The notes: generated from the sequence alone by a model not told the origin. Counted from the stretch's first letter, positions 1-12,500 are shown. The stretch: 64,000 nt of DNA from Trogon surrucura (GCA_020746105.1 CM036626.1:16938001-17002000); one strand, 5' to 3'. Translations and numbers: made by a program.

Positions 1-158
1 TTATCAATAGCTGTCATTTTGCAGAGCTGTATCAGTGCTCAAAAGGATCAACTCTTCTGGCTTGCAAAAGGATTGGCTGCAGGTAGTTATGTAAGAGATA
101 CCTCACCCCACTTCAGTCCGATTTTAAAGAGACGCTGTTAACCAAAAATGCAACTCAC

Positions 159-351
159 CTACTGTTTTCATTTTCCATTTTCTTCAGTCTGTTTCTCTCC
201 ACTTCTAGCTGTGCCTGAAGGCGTGTATTTTCTTGCCTAAGAAGACTATTCTGAGATTCAGTAGAAGACATCTGAATTTTATTAGAAAGAAGTTCTTCTG
301 TAGCAGCCCGTTCTCTCTCAGCAGCTGCTGCTAGAAGAGTTTGAGACTCAC
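159..351 (-). CDS. TMF1: TMF1 coding exon 11 (last in window)
   Basis: 193 nt, ESQTLLAAAAERERAATEEL to KKMENENS plus AG|. Acceptor ATATTAG, donor GTGAGT. Another GT lies 4 nt upstream (GTAGGTGAGT), but homology (NNR in human) supports the second. Confidence 0.94.
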
Positions 352-3300
352 CTAATATTAAGTAAAGAAAACCACAGGACTTAATTTTTTTATTAAACTT
401 ATATAACGCGGGACATTTATTTATCTGTCAAAATGGAATTCGACATTTTTTTACGTGCAACTGTTTTTTCTTTAAAAAAAATAATTCCTTTACTTCATGC
501 TCTTTCGGAGCACAATATGCAACCACAAATTGCCCCCAGGAAGGAAATAATTTCTCTGGGTCCACTTTTGGGTATTTTATGCAATTTTCATTAAAAATAA
601 TAGATTACTACCATATCAATAAATATGTTTTGTAACCTATGTAATTAGGTAAGTAAATGATTCCAACCTTTACAATACGGAATCTAAGCACCAGACTTGA
701 CAACTGAAAAGGCCGGTACGCTTTCAGCGTTTCAGTGTCCATCCTCCCTTTGGCTGCTGTCAGGACACATACACTTTAACACCTCTATCTTACAATCCTA
801 TGTTACACCACATTTTAAAGATAATCAGTGAATTACCCCCTCCAAGAACCTCAACAGAGTACCCCACACACCACTTCCTTACAAGAAAGCATTTTGTGCT
901 TTTCTCTCCTGATCCGTTTTGGGCAAGTGTCAAGCCCTTTACATTTAGCTTCGGCCATCCCACATCTTCATCAAGACTCTCACAGGTCAGTAAAAGCATC
1001 TCACCAAGTCTGTCAGACAGGTTCTTTTCCAGTTTTTCCCATGCAGAAGTTTGTGCTCCCAGCGTGGCTTGCAGATTTTCTATCTGCCGGAGAAGTGGCC
1101 GTGTAGCAGATGTAACGCTTTGACTCAATTCTTGGTTCCGGCCCTCTGCTTCTTGGAGTCTCTGAAATCACAAATTAAACGTAATTAAGCTTTAAAATCA
1201 TATGATGGAGAAAAACATTAATCTAGAATTCAGCTAAACATGTAGCAGCTGCTTTACATCCTAAAATTTGTAGGTTGAGACTCACAGTAAAGTGCGAAAT
1301 TTCAAGAAAAGCCTAACGTTTTTAGATACATAAAGGAGCAACACCCCTGAAATTGACATTTCAAGAGCCCTCTGGACACCACTTGAAATGTTCTGGCAAC
1401 AGTCTATCTTTGGACATTATAAACAAGAAAATTGTTCTTAAGAAGCAGCTAAAGAGTAACTTAAAACACATTTGCTAGCAATATTAGGGGACTATTGCAA
1501 ACTTAATGGCTGTACCTTGTCTTGTACTAAAATCAGAGCATCACAGAATGTTAGGGGTTAGAAGTTACATTTAAAAGGCATCATAAGAATCATGATTTTG
1601 TTTTCAACATGTGATTAAAAAAGCATTTCCTTTAATATTTTTTGTTGTTGTTCTACACAGGACAAATAGTACCGCAGGTAACCAAGCCTCTTTTTCATGC
1701 TATTAATGTCACACTAGCATTTCATTTTCAGAAGCCCTCCTTGCAGATGCAAGTGGGCATCAGCTATTTGCTGTAGCACCTCTTGTAGTTCGCCGATTTC
1801 CTGGCGTAAATAGTCTTCTTTTCTTGCTGCCTGCTGTTCCGCACGTTGCAGAGCTAGCCTCAGGTCTGCCACCTAAATAAACAAGATATTGTCACTAATT
1901 TCTTGTCAAAAGTTGTCGTACCACCTATTCATTGCTACAGGCCTACACCATTTTTAAAAGAGTTAGACAAAGTATTCCTGTTTATGAGTTAAGGGCTTAG
2001 GTTCCGCACACATGCAGAGAGTTACATTGATTTATCTCTCTAAAGATTTTATCCAGCTAAATTTCTTGACTTTGCATCATTGTAAGAGCACTACAAACTT
2101 AACACAGAGCCTGTCAAAGTAATTTTGTTTACACAAGTAAAATTAAAATATTTTTAGATAAAACCGGTATTTTAAAGCTTATCTCAACCAAAGACAACAA
2201 GTTCAGGGGAAAGAAATGTACTGGGTACTGGCTAAGCACACAAAAATGAGTTCCACCTTATATTGCATCTGGTTCATTACATCAGATGCACGCAGCATTC
2301 GATTACATTCATTTGTTCAATGAGAAAGTTTTATTTGCTGCATTTAAGACCCACCTGAATTGCCAAAGCTTCTTGTTGCTGCCGAGCCTCACCCTGGGCC
2401 TTCTCCAGAGCTAAGCCAAGTTCTTCCTTTGCCTTCATTTCCCGACTTAGGGCTGCTTCTTGTGCCTCACTGTCCTTTGTGGCATTAGCTTTATGAAGAT
2501 CTGCAAGTTCCCTGGAGAGAGGAAAAAATAATAATTAAAAAGAAAAAGGTGTTTGCATTGACTTTGTGAATAACTTCATTATATATTAACATTTCACAAT
2601 CATGGCACAAGAAATAGACAGAGAAAAGCTGAACGTATGACGATAGCAGACCGACAGGACAAGGGGAAATGGCCTTAAGTTGTGGCAGGGGAGGTTCAGG
2701 TTGGATCATAGAATGGTCTATGCTGGAAGGGACCTTAGAGATCATTTAATCCAACCTCCCTGTCACGGGCAGGGATGCCACCTCTCGACTACGTCAGGTA
2801 ACACGTGAGAACCGAACGGGAATCGAACCTGCGACCTTTGGTGTTTCAAGCACCATGCTCAACCCACTGAGCTAAACCAGCCCTCAATATCAGGAAGAAT
2901 TTCTTTAAGGAGAGGGCTGTCAGGCACCGAACAGGCTTCCCAGGGAGGGGGTTGAGTCGCCATCCCTGCAGGTGTTTACGAGATGGGTAGATGTCGTGCC
3001 GAGGGACATGGTTTAGCGGTGTTGATAGGGCCAGGACAAAGGTTGGACTCTATGACCTTGAAGGTCCCTTCCAACCAAAACTGTTCTATGATTCTATGAT
3101 TGACAAACTTCCACATACTTGTACGCGCTGTCAAGTGCTGCCTGGACACTTCGGTTCCGTTCTTCAAGATCTTCCACCTCTGCCTGAAGTTTAGCGAGAT
3201 CCTTTTCTTGTCGCTCCACAACACTGTTCAGTTGTTTAATACTGTCTCGGTGTTGCTTCTCAAGGTCTTCCTTGCCATCAAGCACCTGTTAAGAGTGCAA

Positions 3301-6300
3301 ACAAGAAGCATGACACTAATCCAAACAACGCCATCTAAGGGCAATGACAACTCTGGCAACCAATTCAGGATGAAGTGACACAAAATGGCTAAGCCCATCT
3401 ATCACTTCACCTAAAAAAGAAAGCTTTTGCTCCTCCATCTTCCCCAGAGGAGGGGGCTTTGCTCTTCACCAGTTTCACATACTTCTTCATATTGGGTCTG
3501 CTGCTTTTAAGGTCTTGATTCAAACTGCAGAGCAAACAAAACTGTCCAAATTTTGATAGTACAGGTTTTCCAACTAGAATTTAGTGTTCAGAATTTGGTC
3601 TGGTCAGCCCACCTGACCACCAGCAGTGCAAGCACAAACAAGCAGCTGGGAAGATACCTGACCACAGTTTTAAAGTGGTCTGAGACACAGAAATCACATC
3701 TCAGCATTGGGGTAGTATGAAATAGAGAAGTCTCCCACAAAAGAAAAACATATCAATCCAAAGCCGACTCTGTAGCTAATATACAAAGCTTTTAAAAAAG
3801 TAACAGACAAAAAACAAAATCCCAAATATCTCACCTGTTTTAAATGCTGCAACTCTTCTTCCAATTCCTTAAGCTTTTTGTTCTGTTTTGTGTTAATATT
3901 TTCTCTCTCTTTCTCTTTGGCTCTTAATTTCTTAATGATGTTGGAATTGTGCAGCTGCTGTTTGGAAAGCTTTTCTCCTGTGCAGAAGTGCATATTGCTG
4001 TTATTCTATGAACTCTATTCACACCTTCTCCTGCTCTTCAATCCCATGAAAATAATAATCAAGTATGTTTGCAAATACTTACTCCTACGTTTTTTCACAC
4101 AAGTTCTTAAGTTTTAAATGTACCTTATCCTGAGATGACCTTTCTACACTAAGCTATAGTGAGATAGGAGAAGGGGTGAAAGGCTTTGGAAGTAAAGCAA
4201 ATGGCTCATCATATCAGGAAGAGAACCAAAATGGCCTGTTGTTTAGTAACTGTGTTTTACTTCAAAATTAAAAAGGAGCAAGGGACACACTGTAGAAAAG
4301 CCCCAGTTAGATTTCTACTGAACGGAACATGGAGAAATGTACTGCAAGCTAGTTTTATCTCACAGTACCACTTAATGTGTACTGCAGAAAACATCCCTCT
4401 AGCCATCTGTATGTGACTGATCCCTCCTGTTGCTCTTTGCTATTAACTAGACGGTTCAAACGTTCACAACCATTTCACAGGCTTCAAATGCTGTAGTTTT
4501 TCCCCACATAAAGAACGCTTATATGTGAAGGCAGTACATTTCAAATTACCCTACAAATTTTTACTACAAAAAAAAAAAACCTGAATTCTCACCTTCCTCC
4601 ATCAATCCTTTGATTTGTTCTTCTTTTTCTTTCAGTAATTCAGCAGTTTCATTGGTATTTAGTCTAGTAGCCAATTCTTCTTTAATAGTCTTTACTTCCT
4701 AAATAATACGATAGAATACTTAGGACCTTTTATTAAAATATAATTAGGAGAAAAACACACAGTAAGTTACATTGATCACCTTCTTCTTCTCCCCCTCCTC
4801 TCAAAAGGCTTTTCTCTGAAAGCAGATGAGGTTGGTAGGGAACTCTGGAGATACTCTCATTGAATCAGATTGCTCAGAGCCTTATTCCAGCAAGTTTTAA
4901 AAACCTCCAAGGACTGAGACTCCACAAATTTGCTGTACAATTTGTTCCAACTCCTCCCTCCATTTCACTTTCTATACTTTTGTGATATAGTAAAAACAGT
5001 TATCTTCATGCACAGGTATCAGATAATTTTTCTATTTCAATTTACTACTGTGCCAATGCAGTTTTTTTACCAGTTACAGATTTAACTTTACTTTTGGCAG
5101 ACTAGCAATAAACTAGTGAAACGTAATGCTTCGTTATCAGGTCAAGAACATTTTAACTCCATAAACTCCGTTGCTGCAGACTTCTTTGCTCATTCCAAAC
5201 CAATCCGTCATCAGTCTTTAATTTTCCTACCAGTTAATCCTCTAAAGAAGCCATTTCCACTGTTTATCACTTACACACATCCCCAGGCTATTCTAAGTCC
5301 TACACACCAAAACAAATGCATATATGGGTATAAGGTAAATGACAGCCAACGTTAAACCATTTTTTTTCCCTAAACCACACTAAATAACTTAAATGAGTTC
5401 CATAACTTAGTTCACAACATTGCTGCAAGAATATAAGTGTCAAAACTTGGAAATAACAAGCAGCCTGGGAGGCTACAATCAGCTTATGCTCGTTACTAAC
5501 ACCATGAGATAGCACCTGTCGTTTTCTTGCTTCTCCTTAGCTTAAGTTTTGTGAATTTATTTCAAGAAATGTAACTGCGTGCTAAAATAATAAATATTAA
5601 TTTCACTAAAAAGCAAAATTACCTTTTTAGCCGCATCTCTTTCTTTGCAGGCTAGCTGGAGCTTCTTCTCGGCATCCGCAATTCGCTGAGCAAACTCCTC
5701 TTTAAGAGATGAAAGGCTACTGCTCTCTTCTTTCATTCTAAACATTTCACTACATTTAAAATTCACATTTCAGAACAGCTGCACAGTTATTTGACATTCC
5801 AAGCAGTATGCAACACACTGTCTTAAACACTTTCAAAATGTGGGTTTGGTGTTGTTTTTTGGGCTTTTTTTTAATGTTATTTTATTCTATATGTTAACCA
5901 GAAGTGAAAAAAAAAAACCACATCCATATTAGAAGTACTAATCAAATATCTTTACTAATTCAGTAATTTACACAGGAAAACAATGAAATGCTTGATCCAG
6001 CTTAAATGTTTTGCCCCTTAGTAAGTTTTTTTTTCTGATTAAGCATAGCCTGCATCATACACAGGGCAGATTATTAAATGTATTTTTAAGTTAAGATCAT
6101 ATTAGTCATTAAATAATACCTTCACATATTAACTGTATATTTTAAAACTTGATATTTGATGAATAAACAGGTAAATCCAACTTTTCTCTTTTTTTGCCTT
6201 CTAATTTTAACTGAATTCAGGTTTTACCCTGAACCAGCCCTTCTACCACACTGTCACTCACTACATTTTAGCCAACAAATTACTTAGTAAATCAGGTTCA

Positions 6301-9300
6301 TCCACCTGTATCAGAAAAGTCAGTCTCTCCTAATAGCTGAATCCAGCATTATAACAAAGATCTTTATTAATAACCGAGTCCGACAGTACATGTTTGTCAG
6401 TTCTACTGCTCATTTACTGAAAAATTTGTCACTAGCTTCTTCTCAACAAAATAACGTACTTTTAAAAAAATACCATCACCGCACATGCAATCATTATCTC
6501 CACCTTTCCCAAACAGAGCACATCCCTTGCAACCTTTGATCTAGTTGTAAAGCTACTTCTTCTACAATATTGTCTATTGGTTGTCTTACAGTAAAGTTAC
6601 AGTTACACCCACTACTGTGTATATTTTTGTACTTACTCTTTTAGGTTATCAAATGCTTCTTCCAGGCGCGCCTTTTCTTTACTAGTACTTAATAACTGTA
6701 TTTCCCTCTTCTCCAGTTTCTCAGTTAATGAATCAATCATCTGGACAATGTTTTTACAGATAAAGATCAGATGAATGGAATAAATAAAACACAAGGGGGG
6801 CAGGCTTCCCCTTCCCCCCCTCCCCACTCCCTCCCAATGCTATTTAAAGCTGAACTTGTCAATGTTTTTAGGGATTTGAGGTAAAAGTCAGTGCAGCTTA
6901 CCATGTTTCTGACACCCACGTTTAGAATTTGGCAATATCTAAACGCAAGACACCCGTTTTCTACAGGTGCAGAAATCCTACTAAAAACACACACTGGGCT
7001 CAGCCAAGTTCCTTAACAAAATCACCAACAGTTATATTTAATTACCAGTGAAGTTTTTAAACAGATCTTATAGCCTGTAAAGCTACAGCTAACATTGCCC
7101 ATTACTCCCACTGCACACCTTGACAGAATCACAGAATAATTTACTCTGGAACTTCTGTGAAACATTAGCACAAAGCAGCAAAACAGCATCAGGTGAGGGA
7201 GGAAAACTTTCAAGGAGGTTCAAGAGCTAAACACTAGCTTTTGGAAAACTAAATTTAGAAAAGTAACAAACATAGATGAAAAGATACAAACACAAACAGA
7301 TGAAATAGATTCTCTAAGCATAGAAAGACAAGTATGGCCAAGTGTGTTGAAGAAAGAAAGTGTGGCCAACGAAAGACAAAATCTGCTGTGGTCCATTATC
7401 ACTATTTCCCACAATGTACAACCATTTAATGGAAAATCTTAGGGAAATCTGTGGATAACAGTCCACAGGTTTGGAGTTGCCTAACGAATTTACACAGAAA
7501 AATCAGATTACATTGGGGTTTTACAAACTCCCATGAGCATGGCAAAGCCACGAGCAGGACCCATTTATGTCACGTATTAGGCACATCGACTATGAGCAAA
7601 GCAAAACACAAAGAAACAGAGAAAAACACACGTAAAAGGAGCTCAGAAATTTAAAACAAAAATAGAGGAATAGGAAGGCAACAAAGGAAATGGAAAAAGA
7701 GATAGAATACACAATCCACTAGCAGAACCAGACAAAACACACTGCTTCAAAGCTCCAGCATAGCCTTCCATCCACTTGAATATTCTACTTCCTCACATTT
7801 CTAGTCATTCCATCTATCTAAATTAGCCATGTAAACTGCTTCAATCTGTTCACTATTCATAACTATGCTTATCTTCTTCATTAAAAAGCCTAGTATATCT
7901 TCTTTTTTAAAGTAAAGACCATTTTTCCTGAAAAAAAAAACCATTAATTTGTCCAGTAAAAAGGACTTATTTCCACTACCTACTGCTCTGCTCAAGTAAC
8001 ACGAGTAACACTCCTGGAATGTATTCAATTCTGTCAAACTTTCAAATATTGACAGCTTGTAAGTCTGTGGAAAGAAATTGCTTGCAAAATATTATCGTGA
8101 TTATTGCTGAAATACTAAAGCCTTGTAGTTCCATAATTAAAATACTTCAAAGAATTTCCTCCACCCTTTGCAGAAAAAAAACCACTCTACATAAAAAATC
8201 TAAAATAACACATTTCATTATCAGAGCTCTCTGTTTGCTAGCACCACTCACAATTCATAATAATGGCAACTAGACAGGTTGGGTGAAACCCGAAACTATT
8301 TGAGCAGAAATTTACCAGTATTCTTTCATGGCAGAAAATGAAGGACAGTTTTCTAACAGGTAACGTAGTTCAGCATCAACTTAATTCATTCAAAAAAGGA
8401 GAAGCTAAAACCTATATAAGGATATGATAGGAGTTTCATTTGTAATTAAAGGGCACGTTTGTAAAAAACATTTTTACAGTTACCTTTTTAAGCTCTTGCT
8501 TTTCAGGGTCCTCTTCGAACGTTTCTTCAACAGCATCCTGCTGTGGCTCAGTCTCCTCTTTCACAACCTCTTCTTCGACAGTTTCCACAGTAGCAACCAA
8601 AACATCCGGCTGCTCAGAATTCACAGGGGTCGCACTTCTCCCACTCTCTTCCATCTCAGCCTCCTCAGCATGTAAAACAGGAGCATCACTCAAGTTTTCA
8701 GATGTATTTTTCAGGGAATCAACCGTTTCTGTCTTTGGTGCAGAAGGACTGACAGCGACAGATGCTGAAGCAGAAACCCGGCCTGATAACTCATCATCCG
8801 AATTTATTTCACTTACACTTCTACTATCTAAAGACTGTACACTAAACGAATCGATTCTTTCAAAAGCATCAGAGGAGCAGCAGCTCTCAGTCATTTTTTG
8901 AAAGTCATCTAAACGATTATAATCTGCACAGGCAGATGTTGACAGAAGCTGAAATGATGTTTGCATTAGATGAAGGCTGGATTTTGAATCTGCAGCTTCT
9001 TGTCTTGAACTTACTGAACTCTCACTTATTACACTTTCATGGTCCAGAACTTCAATATCGCTAGTTGTGGATGTCCCCGAGGAGAAAGTGCTAATGGGAG
9101 GTGAGGGTGTATTGCTTTGCCTGTCCTCAGTCTTTCGCTCCTTAGTTTCCAAACCCACGTCTTTTGTACCTGCATTAAGAGGTTGTGAAGCACTGTCTGG
9201 TGCACCTCCCATTCCATCCCTTCCGACATTGGATTTTTCATTAAGGGCATCTTCAGGTACTTCCAAATTTAGAGCAGACGCCTTCTTGTCAGCAGCTTCA

Positions 9301-12300
9301 TCTGTGCTTTCTTCGTGCTTGGCGTCTGACTTAAGGTCAGAATTCTCTTCTGATTTCTCCTTGGGAATATCGAGGTTTTTCAAGTCCCCTAGGCCAGCTA
9401 CAGAGGAATCCTTCACCTCTGCCTCTGTTGTCACGGGTATTTCCAGCTGCTGACTGGAGTGTGCAGACTCCTTCAAAGTGCTCTTTACCTCCTCTTTGGG
9501 TCGCTGTGATTTGGCTGGAGGTTTGGACACCACTGGATTTTTCTGTATACTCTGAACATCTGTCGGAGAGAGAAAGGCACTGAAGAAGTTTTCAGATTCA
9601 TCTACTACCGTCCTCCTCACTGGCTTAGTGATTGCTGTTGGTGATATTGGCTGATTCTGTGGTTCAGTATTTGAACTTAAGCCCCAGGAAGATGTATCCC
9701 ATCCTCCACTTATGAGAGAATTTGTTCCTGAAACAATAAAAAAAAGAGACAGGACAAGAACACTTAAAATGTGTTATTTTTTTCAGTATTTGTCTTCTTA
9801 GATGCAGCCATTCAGAAAAAAAAATGTTTTCAAAATCATATGACTTAAAGGGAATATTATACATGGTCACATATAGCACCATTTTCATTACTACTTCCTT
9901 ACGAAGCTTGGAACTAATTTTTATACAAAGCAAACAAGTTCTAAGTGAAAGACAAAATAATTCAGAGACTTAAGGTGGACACAGATACCTCTAAAAAGTA
10001 GGAGAGACTGAATGGTACCAACTTGCTTCTTTCCCTGTTAAACAGCAACTTAAACAAAAGCACAAAGAAGCTATACACAAATTACACCAGTAAAACCAAG
10101 AGTGAGAATTTCAGAAAGAAGACAGAAAGAAGTGTCTGGAAAGGAGAAACAAGCCCAGACAGCATTCTGAAAGCTCTAAGGGCAAGTCTGAATCCTATTT
10201 GGCACAAAAAAAAAACAGGTGTTTACATTGCAAAGGAAACAATGAAAGGGAATGTGGCCTTCTGCTTCCTATAGTGAGAGGAAGCTAGACAAATCAATCT
10301 GAAAAACTAGTCTAAAAGCAGAGAATTATACAGATTACAAAAGGAAGAAACAATTACCAGGTCTTAAAAGTTATTCACCAGTACCACAAAGATGAACATT
10401 TCACACACTGTTACAGAAAACGTGGGGAAAAAGCTTTAAATATTTGTAGAACTTACACTATAAGAAGGGTTCTGGCCCTTTCAGTTTGTGACAGGCTTCA
10501 TATTTTTTCTCATACACCAAGCAGCATCACAGCTGACAGTACACAATTGTCAGCAGACCAGCTAAAATGACAGTTTTCTCCTTCTGTGGAGAAACATTGA
10601 ATTGATGGGTTCTGAAGTTGCCCTAAAACATCAACAGTTCCTATTATTGTATTTCTTGCAGGTCTTCCAGGACTTGTCAACAGCAACAATTTCAGCATCA
10701 AATATCAGTAGCATCGCAAGTAAGAAAAATAAATCAAAATACAAGATCCACTTTGATTTTGTACCTACAAACATAATCTGCTTAACGTAACTATTTCAGG
10801 CTACTTAAAAACAAACTCACTTTATACAGCAGCATCTATTAAAAAAATGCCATAATATTTAAAGCAGACTACGCCTTTCAGAAACTGTTGAGAGCTACTG
10901 GCCTCAGGATCTCAAATTCAGTTAATTACTGCCGTCATTGCCAAAAAATACTACAAGCATCTGATTTATGACTACTTTGTCCATGATTCAATAGCTTCAG
11001 AAAACGTCCTGTCAGTGAACTGTAACATTCACAAACTATTTTGACTCCATTTACAAACAAATATGCTTTCCCCGAAAAATAGGTGTAGGCTGATCTTCGC
11101 TGCTTTCCTCATGAGTTACCAAACTACTATAAACACAAAGGCATAAAATAAATTTTAAAAGTTTGGACAAGTCTGAAGTTTGAAGAAACCAAGCGCGACA
11201 CAGTTTTCTATAAACAATTCCTGTAATTTAAGATGACACCGGACTACGTGACTGCCGGGCCCTTGTTCCCACAAAGGGACAGAGACATGCAAAACTGTCC
11301 TTACGCTTTGCTGAGCGACAAACCCAGAAAACACTTTCAATTGTCACAAGTTTCTGTTTCCAGAAATCTAACTCTGACGTGGGTACATCTGGAAGTAACC
11401 TCCTTGCACAAATATGTGTGTTTTGCCTAGATACACTGATGCCACATGACTTACATTTCCCACGTCTTTCTCTATTCTTTCTTATCTTTAAGGTATTATT
11501 TATATGGTGAGGAAAAAAGCTTCTAACAAGTGGGCTCTTTTTTTTCTCTTTCCTTTCCAAACAGCAACTCAGGGCCGATCACTCTTTTCAGGTTCTACAT
11601 TAGGACACATGAGAGGGAGACACTTCCTCATAACCAAGCTGTGACAATATTTCCACAACACATTCCTTTCCACGGACATCGGAGGATTATGAGCTTAACA
11701 CCACAAAACGTGGAAACCTCACTCGCTTTACACGGACCAGACCTTCTGCTTCTACTCTGCTTTTCCTGTTGCAAAAAGCAGATCCATGCGTGCCTGAGAA
11801 AGAAGATTATTTCCCCCTTTTTTATTACCTGAGCCTACTAGCGCCTCGACAAAAAAAACGCCTTGAGAAATAGGGGTACGAAGCGCAGCGCTGCCCACGC
11901 AACAAAAACAGGGCACGGGTGACAACTCCCAGGTGTGGCGAGAGCTGTTGAGGCTTCCCCAGGTTTTTGTCCCTGTCAGGGGGGAACGAGAGGTCCCACC
12001 GGCGCTGCAGAAAGGGCTCTGGACAGCGAGGGCCGGTTAAGCCTCCCCAAGTGCAACTCGGACTGAGCGGCAGAGGCGGGGAGGGGAGGGTCGGAGGAGG
12101 AGGAGGGAAGGCGCCGCACAGGCCGGGCGGGAGGCCGGGGGGCGAGGCGGCTCAGCCCGCCCCGGGCCGAGGGCACGACGAGGGCCCGCCCGCGCTTACC
12201 GTCGCCGTAGTCGGGGATGACGGCGTCGGGCCAGGGGCTCTCCTCGGCCTGGATGTCCAGCACCCGGTCGATGGATTTCTGGGCCTGGGACAGCGCCTGC

Positions 12301-12341
12301 TTGGCGAAGCTGGACAGCTGCGAGGCGTTGAACCAGCTCAT
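159..12341 (-). CDS. TMF1: TATA element modulatory factor 1 (golgin TMF/ARA160), exons 1-11, 3' partial
   Basis: Golgi coiled-coil protein (golgin) that tethers vesicles and binds Rab6; also described as a TATA-element and androgen-receptor-coactivator factor (family knowledge). Exons on the minus strand join without a frame break: 12200-12341, 8484-9727, 6637-6740, 5623-5749, 4593-4698, 3835-3977, 3119-3285, 2355-2511, 1780-1872, 1005-1161, 159-351, giving 2633 nt or 877 complete codons. The start MSWFNASQLSSFAKQALSQ is the conserved TMF N-terminus. Residues 48-462 are Ser/Glu-rich and low in structure; from about residue 463 the protein is heptad-rich coiled coil, including the TMF DNA-binding-type segment (EKLEKREIQLL onward). 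Human TMF1 is 1093 residues, so roughly 215 C-terminal residues, including the Rab6-binding end, lie left of the window. The final codon (AG|) is split across the missing intron 11 acceptor. Confidence 0.97.
1005..1161 (-). CDS. TMF1: TMF1 coding exon 10
   Basis: 157 nt, RLQEAEGRNQELSQSVTSAT to NLSDRL plus one base. Acceptor TTTCAG, donor GTGAGA inside what reads as LGE. Confidence 0.95.
1538..1592 (-). repeat. Decayed CR1 3'-end fragment
   Basis: ATCACAGAATGTTAGGGGTT and the bases after it resemble the antisense CR1 3' end, much mutated. In TMF1 intron 9. Confidence 0.4.
1780..1872 (-). CDS. TMF1: TMF1 coding exon 9
   Basis: 93 nt, 31 codons (VADLRLALQRAEQQAARKED to EIGELQE), phase 0 at both ends. 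Acceptor ATTTAG is good. The donor, GAG|GTGCTA, is weak but is the only placement that keeps homology with the next exon (RLQEAEGRNQEL). Confidence 0.9.
2355..2511 (-). CDS. TMF1: TMF1 coding exon 8
   Basis: 157 nt, completing Lys then ELADLHKANATKDSEAQEAA to EALAIQ. Acceptor TCTCCAG, donor GTGGGT. Confidence 0.94.
2705..2884 (-). mobile_element. tRNA-headed SINE with CR1 tail
   Basis: Read on the minus strand: a tRNA-Ile-like head (2884-2806) with A box TAGCTCAGTGGG (2863-2874) and B box GGTTCGATTCC (2819-2829), then a unique linker (CACGTGTTACCTGACGTAGT), then a CR1 3' tail ending CATTCTATGATCC. The anticodon position reads TGA and the acceptor stem does not pair, so it is a SINE head rather than a working tRNA gene. 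The plan resembles passerine TguSINE1-type elements. It lies in TMF1 intron 7. Confidence 0.8.
2886..3101 (+). mobile_element. CR1 LINE 3' fragment
   Basis: 5'-truncated CR1 from AATATCAGGAAGAATTTCTT to the typical end TTCTATGATTCTATGATT. It is abutted on the left by the SINE head and ends 17 nt from the TMF1 exon 7 donor. Confidence 0.9.
3119..3285 (-). CDS. TMF1: TMF1 coding exon 7
   Basis: 167 nt, VLDGKEDLEKQHRDSIKQL to LDSAY plus AA|. Acceptor TTAACAG, donor GTATGT. A CR1 element on the plus strand ends at 3101, only 17 nt into the downstream intron. Confidence 0.95.
3835..3977 (-). CDS. TMF1: TMF1 coding exon 6
   Basis: 143 nt, 48 codons (GEKLSKQQLHNSNIIKKLRA to EELQHLKQ). Acceptor TGCACAG, donor GTGAGA. 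Confidence 0.95.
4593..4698 (-). CDS. TMF1: TMF1 coding exon 5
   Basis: 106 nt, from EVKTIKEELATRLN to GLMEE plus one base; too short for simple ORF detection. Acceptor ATTTAG, donor GTGAGA. Closely matches the known TMF1 coiled coil. Confidence 0.94.
4827..4970 (-). mobile_element. Old CR1 LINE 3' fragment
   Basis: Antisense CR1: GAGGTTGGTAGGGAACTCTG, then TTGCTCAGAGCCTTATTCCA and GACTCCACAAATTTG follow the CR1 order with many mutations and no clear terminal repeat. In TMF1 intron 4. Confidence 0.7.
5623..5749 (-). CDS. TMF1: TMF1 coding exon 4
   Basis: 127 nt, residues 497-539 (D-EMFRMKEESS to RDAAKK). Acceptor ATGTAG, donor GTAATT. Phase joins exon 3 exactly. Confidence 0.95.
6637..6740 (-). 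CDS. TMF1: TMF1 coding exon 3
   Basis: 104 nt, residues 463-496. It starts ATGATTGATTCA in phase 0 after acceptor GTCCAG and ends with a split Asp codon (GA|T), donor GTAAGT. Coiled coil begins here. Confidence 0.94.
6741..8483 (-). other. TMF1: TMF1 intron 2
   Basis: 1.7 kb, AT-rich; no exon or named repeat recognised. Confidence 0.6.
8484..9727 (-). CDS. TMF1: TMF1 coding exon 2 (large)
   Basis: 1244 nt, residues 48-462. Acceptor TTTCAG, then G|GA ACA; donor GTAACT after the codon pair KK. It contains the conserved block VRRTVVDESENFFSAFLSPT and a Ser-rich region around STFSSGTSTTSDIEVL. The rest is acidic, with no coiled-coil periodicity until the end. Confidence 0.96.
9728..12199 (-). 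other. TMF1: TMF1 intron 1
   Basis: 2.5 kb with no recognised exon or transposon; its first 240 bases are in the CpG island. Confidence 0.6.
12200..12341 (-). CDS. TMF1: TMF1 coding exon 1
   Basis: Start codon at 12339-12341, inside a CpG island. Codes residues 1-47 plus one base; ends PDYGD G|, donor GTAAGC. The next exon restores GGA (Gly48). Confidence 0.95.
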
Positions 12342-12500
12342 CCTCCGCGCCGCCCGGTCCCGCGCGGAGGCGGCGACCGGGCCCCGGGCACAGGGGCGGG
12401 CGGGCAGCGACCCGCCCTCACAGCCCGCTCCCCGGCGGCGGCGGCGGCGGCGGGGCCGGCGGCCTCGGGCTCGGCTCCGCGCTGAGGGGAGGGCCGCGCC

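Noticed and set aside
2806-2884. Functional tRNA gene (tRNAscan-like shape, anticodon TGA)
   Set aside because: Acceptor stem does not pair, the T stem has a mismatch, there is no long variable arm as tRNA-Ser needs, and a CR1 tail follows directly: it is a SINE head.
9029-9453. Alternate-frame open stretches inside TMF1 exon 2
   Set aside because: Shadows of the real 1244-nt exon, which joins in phase at both ends.
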